Assembly: GCF_902459645.1 (NCBI RefSeq)
Contig: NZ_CABPSK010000001.1
Coordinates: 124,001 to 188,000, forward strand
Reading direction: 5' to 3'
Source: Pandoraea pneumonica
Lineage (GTDB): Bacteria; Pseudomonadota; Gammaproteobacteria; Burkholderiales; Burkholderiaceae
Length of the DNA: 64,000 nt
The translations under genes were made by a program, and so were the position numbers. Shown here one piece after another: positions 63,209 to 64,000 of this stretch. Below the pieces are notes generated by a model, which saw only the letters and a list, made by a program, of their open reading frames with translations, did no database searches and was not told the origin of the DNA. Each line of letters opens with the position of its first letter. The first letter of the stretch is position 1.

Positions 63209-63625
63209 TTACCGAACGACAAGAACTGGGCAGTGCGCGTACGCAACTGCGAGGCGTGATATCGATCCTAGAAGCCATCGTTCGAATACCCCGCGTCCCC
63301 TATGCCCAGTGACGATGAGATCGGCATCGAGCTCCTCTGCGAGAATGACAATTTGCTCGGCGGGATGACCGACGCGCACAGTGCATTCGATCAGGAGTCC
63401 AGCATTCGCTGCTCGCTGCCTTAGTTGCGCGAACGCTTCGTCGAAATATGTCTCGGCCTGTTCAAGAAGCGCCTCTGTTTCGACGTCCTCAGATATCTCT
63501 GGCGGTCTTGCTACGGCAATTATGTGCAGTACGGCTCGATATTTTGCAGCAATATCCAGCGCGTAATCGAACGCCTTAAGGGCGGCGGGAGATCCGTCGA
63601 ACGCAAGAATGATGGTCTTAAACAT
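63209..63625 (-). CDS. Universal stress protein (UspA family)
   Basis: A 138-residue single-domain UspA protein. It starts with FKTIILAFDGSPAALKAFDY, and the ATP-binding loop is VTGHRGRGVFERWLLGSISR (G-x2-G-x-G with following G-S), near residue 110. It lies between the antiporter gene and the HIT gene, with 14 and 31 bases between ends, so the three form a leftward operon. UspA genes are often found near fluoride exporters in Burkholderiales. Confidence 0.92.
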   Translation of the reverse strand: MFKTIILAFDGSPAALKAFDYALDIAAKYRAVLHIIAVARPPEISEDVETEALLEQAETYFDEAFAQLRQRAANAGLLIECTVRVGHPAEQIVILAEELDADLIVTGHRGRGVFERWLLGSISRLAVAYAHCPVLVVR

Positions 63626-63639
63626 AGCTACCTCCGCAA

Positions 63640-64000
63640 TTACTCGTTCGTTCGCGTCGACTTGGCTGACGAGAGATCCAGCGATGACTCTGCCGTTCCT
63701 TCATCAGCAGCTTGCTTCCTGAGTAGATGCTTGGGGAGAAATGCTGCATTTGCGATAAGCGTCGGAATAATTGCACTTCCAATGACCGTCGCAATCATGA
63801 AGGAGTACTGTGCTTGATTGATGATTCCGTGCGATAAGCCAAATAGCGCCGAAATACTCCCAAACGTCAGTCCCGTGGACATCAGGAGGGTTGTGTACAT
63901 TGACTCTCGTCTGGGAGACCCGTATCCGCGCGCTACCGGATATACACCGACACATTTCGTTAGGATTTTTGCCCCGAGCAGTACGAGAACCGGAATCGGC
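63640..64000 (-). CDS. Cation:proton antiporter, C-terminal end (cut by window end)
   Basis: The frame runs leftward from the window edge and stops at 63640. Visible residues are PIPVLVLLGAKILTKCVGVY, the polar loop PVARGYGSPRRESMYTTLLM, then STGLTFGSISALFGLSHGII and FMIATVIGSAIIPTLIANAA. This is the last membrane part of a CPA-family (NapA/Kef-like) antiporter, with a short charged tail. An internal Met at 63900 is not the start. The substrate (Na+/H+ or K+/H+) is not decidable here. Confidence 0.8.
   Translation of the reverse strand, partial: PIPVLVLLGAKILTKCVGVYPVARGYGSPRRESMYTTLLMSTGLTFGSISALFGLSHGIINQAQYSFMIATVIGSAIIPTLIANAAFLPKHLLRKQAADEGTAESSLDLSSAKSTRTNE

Overview
The window reads as a chromosomal segment of a high-GC betaproteobacterium of the Burkholderiaceae. 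The complete phaC-phaA-phaB-phaR polyhydroxybutyrate locus, a second thiolase of BktB type, an OmpR/EnvZ-type pair and the paired DUF1800/DUF1501 genes all fit that family. The genus Pandoraea is my best guess, but the sequence alone does not prove it.

Positions 1-46.3 kb look like conserved core chromosome. In order they carry the tail of a sigma-54 activator, a DUF2968 protein, kup, tex, a repeat-rich secreted protein, a YdcH-like protein and a DinG/YoaA-type helicase. Next come a glutamine amidotransferase, bamD, rluD-pgeF and the PHB locus, then rimO, a sugar kinase, bktB, metC and serB. A leftward catabolic cluster follows: MHS transporter, threonine-dehydratase-like and ornithine-cyclodeaminase-like enzymes, cysteine hydrolase and a GlxA-type regulator. 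After it lie argE, mfd, ispDF, ahpC-ahpD, ompR/envZ, DUF1800/DUF1501, a squalene/phytoene-synthase-family protein and a DUF427 protein. Hairpin terminators separate most units.

At 46.5 kb a tRNA-Leu(UAG) gene marks the edge of a more AT-rich island of about 9.5 kb. The tRNA-proximal half is a compact Tn7-like transposition module of three overlapping or abutting leftward genes. These are a TnsD/TniQ target selector, a TnsC AAA+ ATPase and a 945-residue protein that joins a TnsA-type endonuclease to a TnsB-type DDE transposase. No CRISPR array, cas gene or separate tnsA was seen. The other half (52.1-56.2 kb) holds a candidate small structured RNA, a DUF6471 protein with a divergent unknown gene, a zinc-ribbon protein and a tandem pair of paralogous unknown proteins. 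This is the most unusual part of the window. The outer end of the island was not located.

From 56.2 to 60.4 kb a Fur-box-preceded fecI-fecR-receptor operon encodes an ECF sigma factor, an anti-sigma factor and a TonB-dependent siderophore receptor with a signalling domain. From 60.7 kb to the window end there is a fluoride-resistance block. A promoter and a textbook fluoride riboswitch precede a CLC-F antiporter gene and a DUF190 gene. Facing them are genes for a membrane-anchored HIT protein, a universal stress protein and the end of a cation/proton antiporter.
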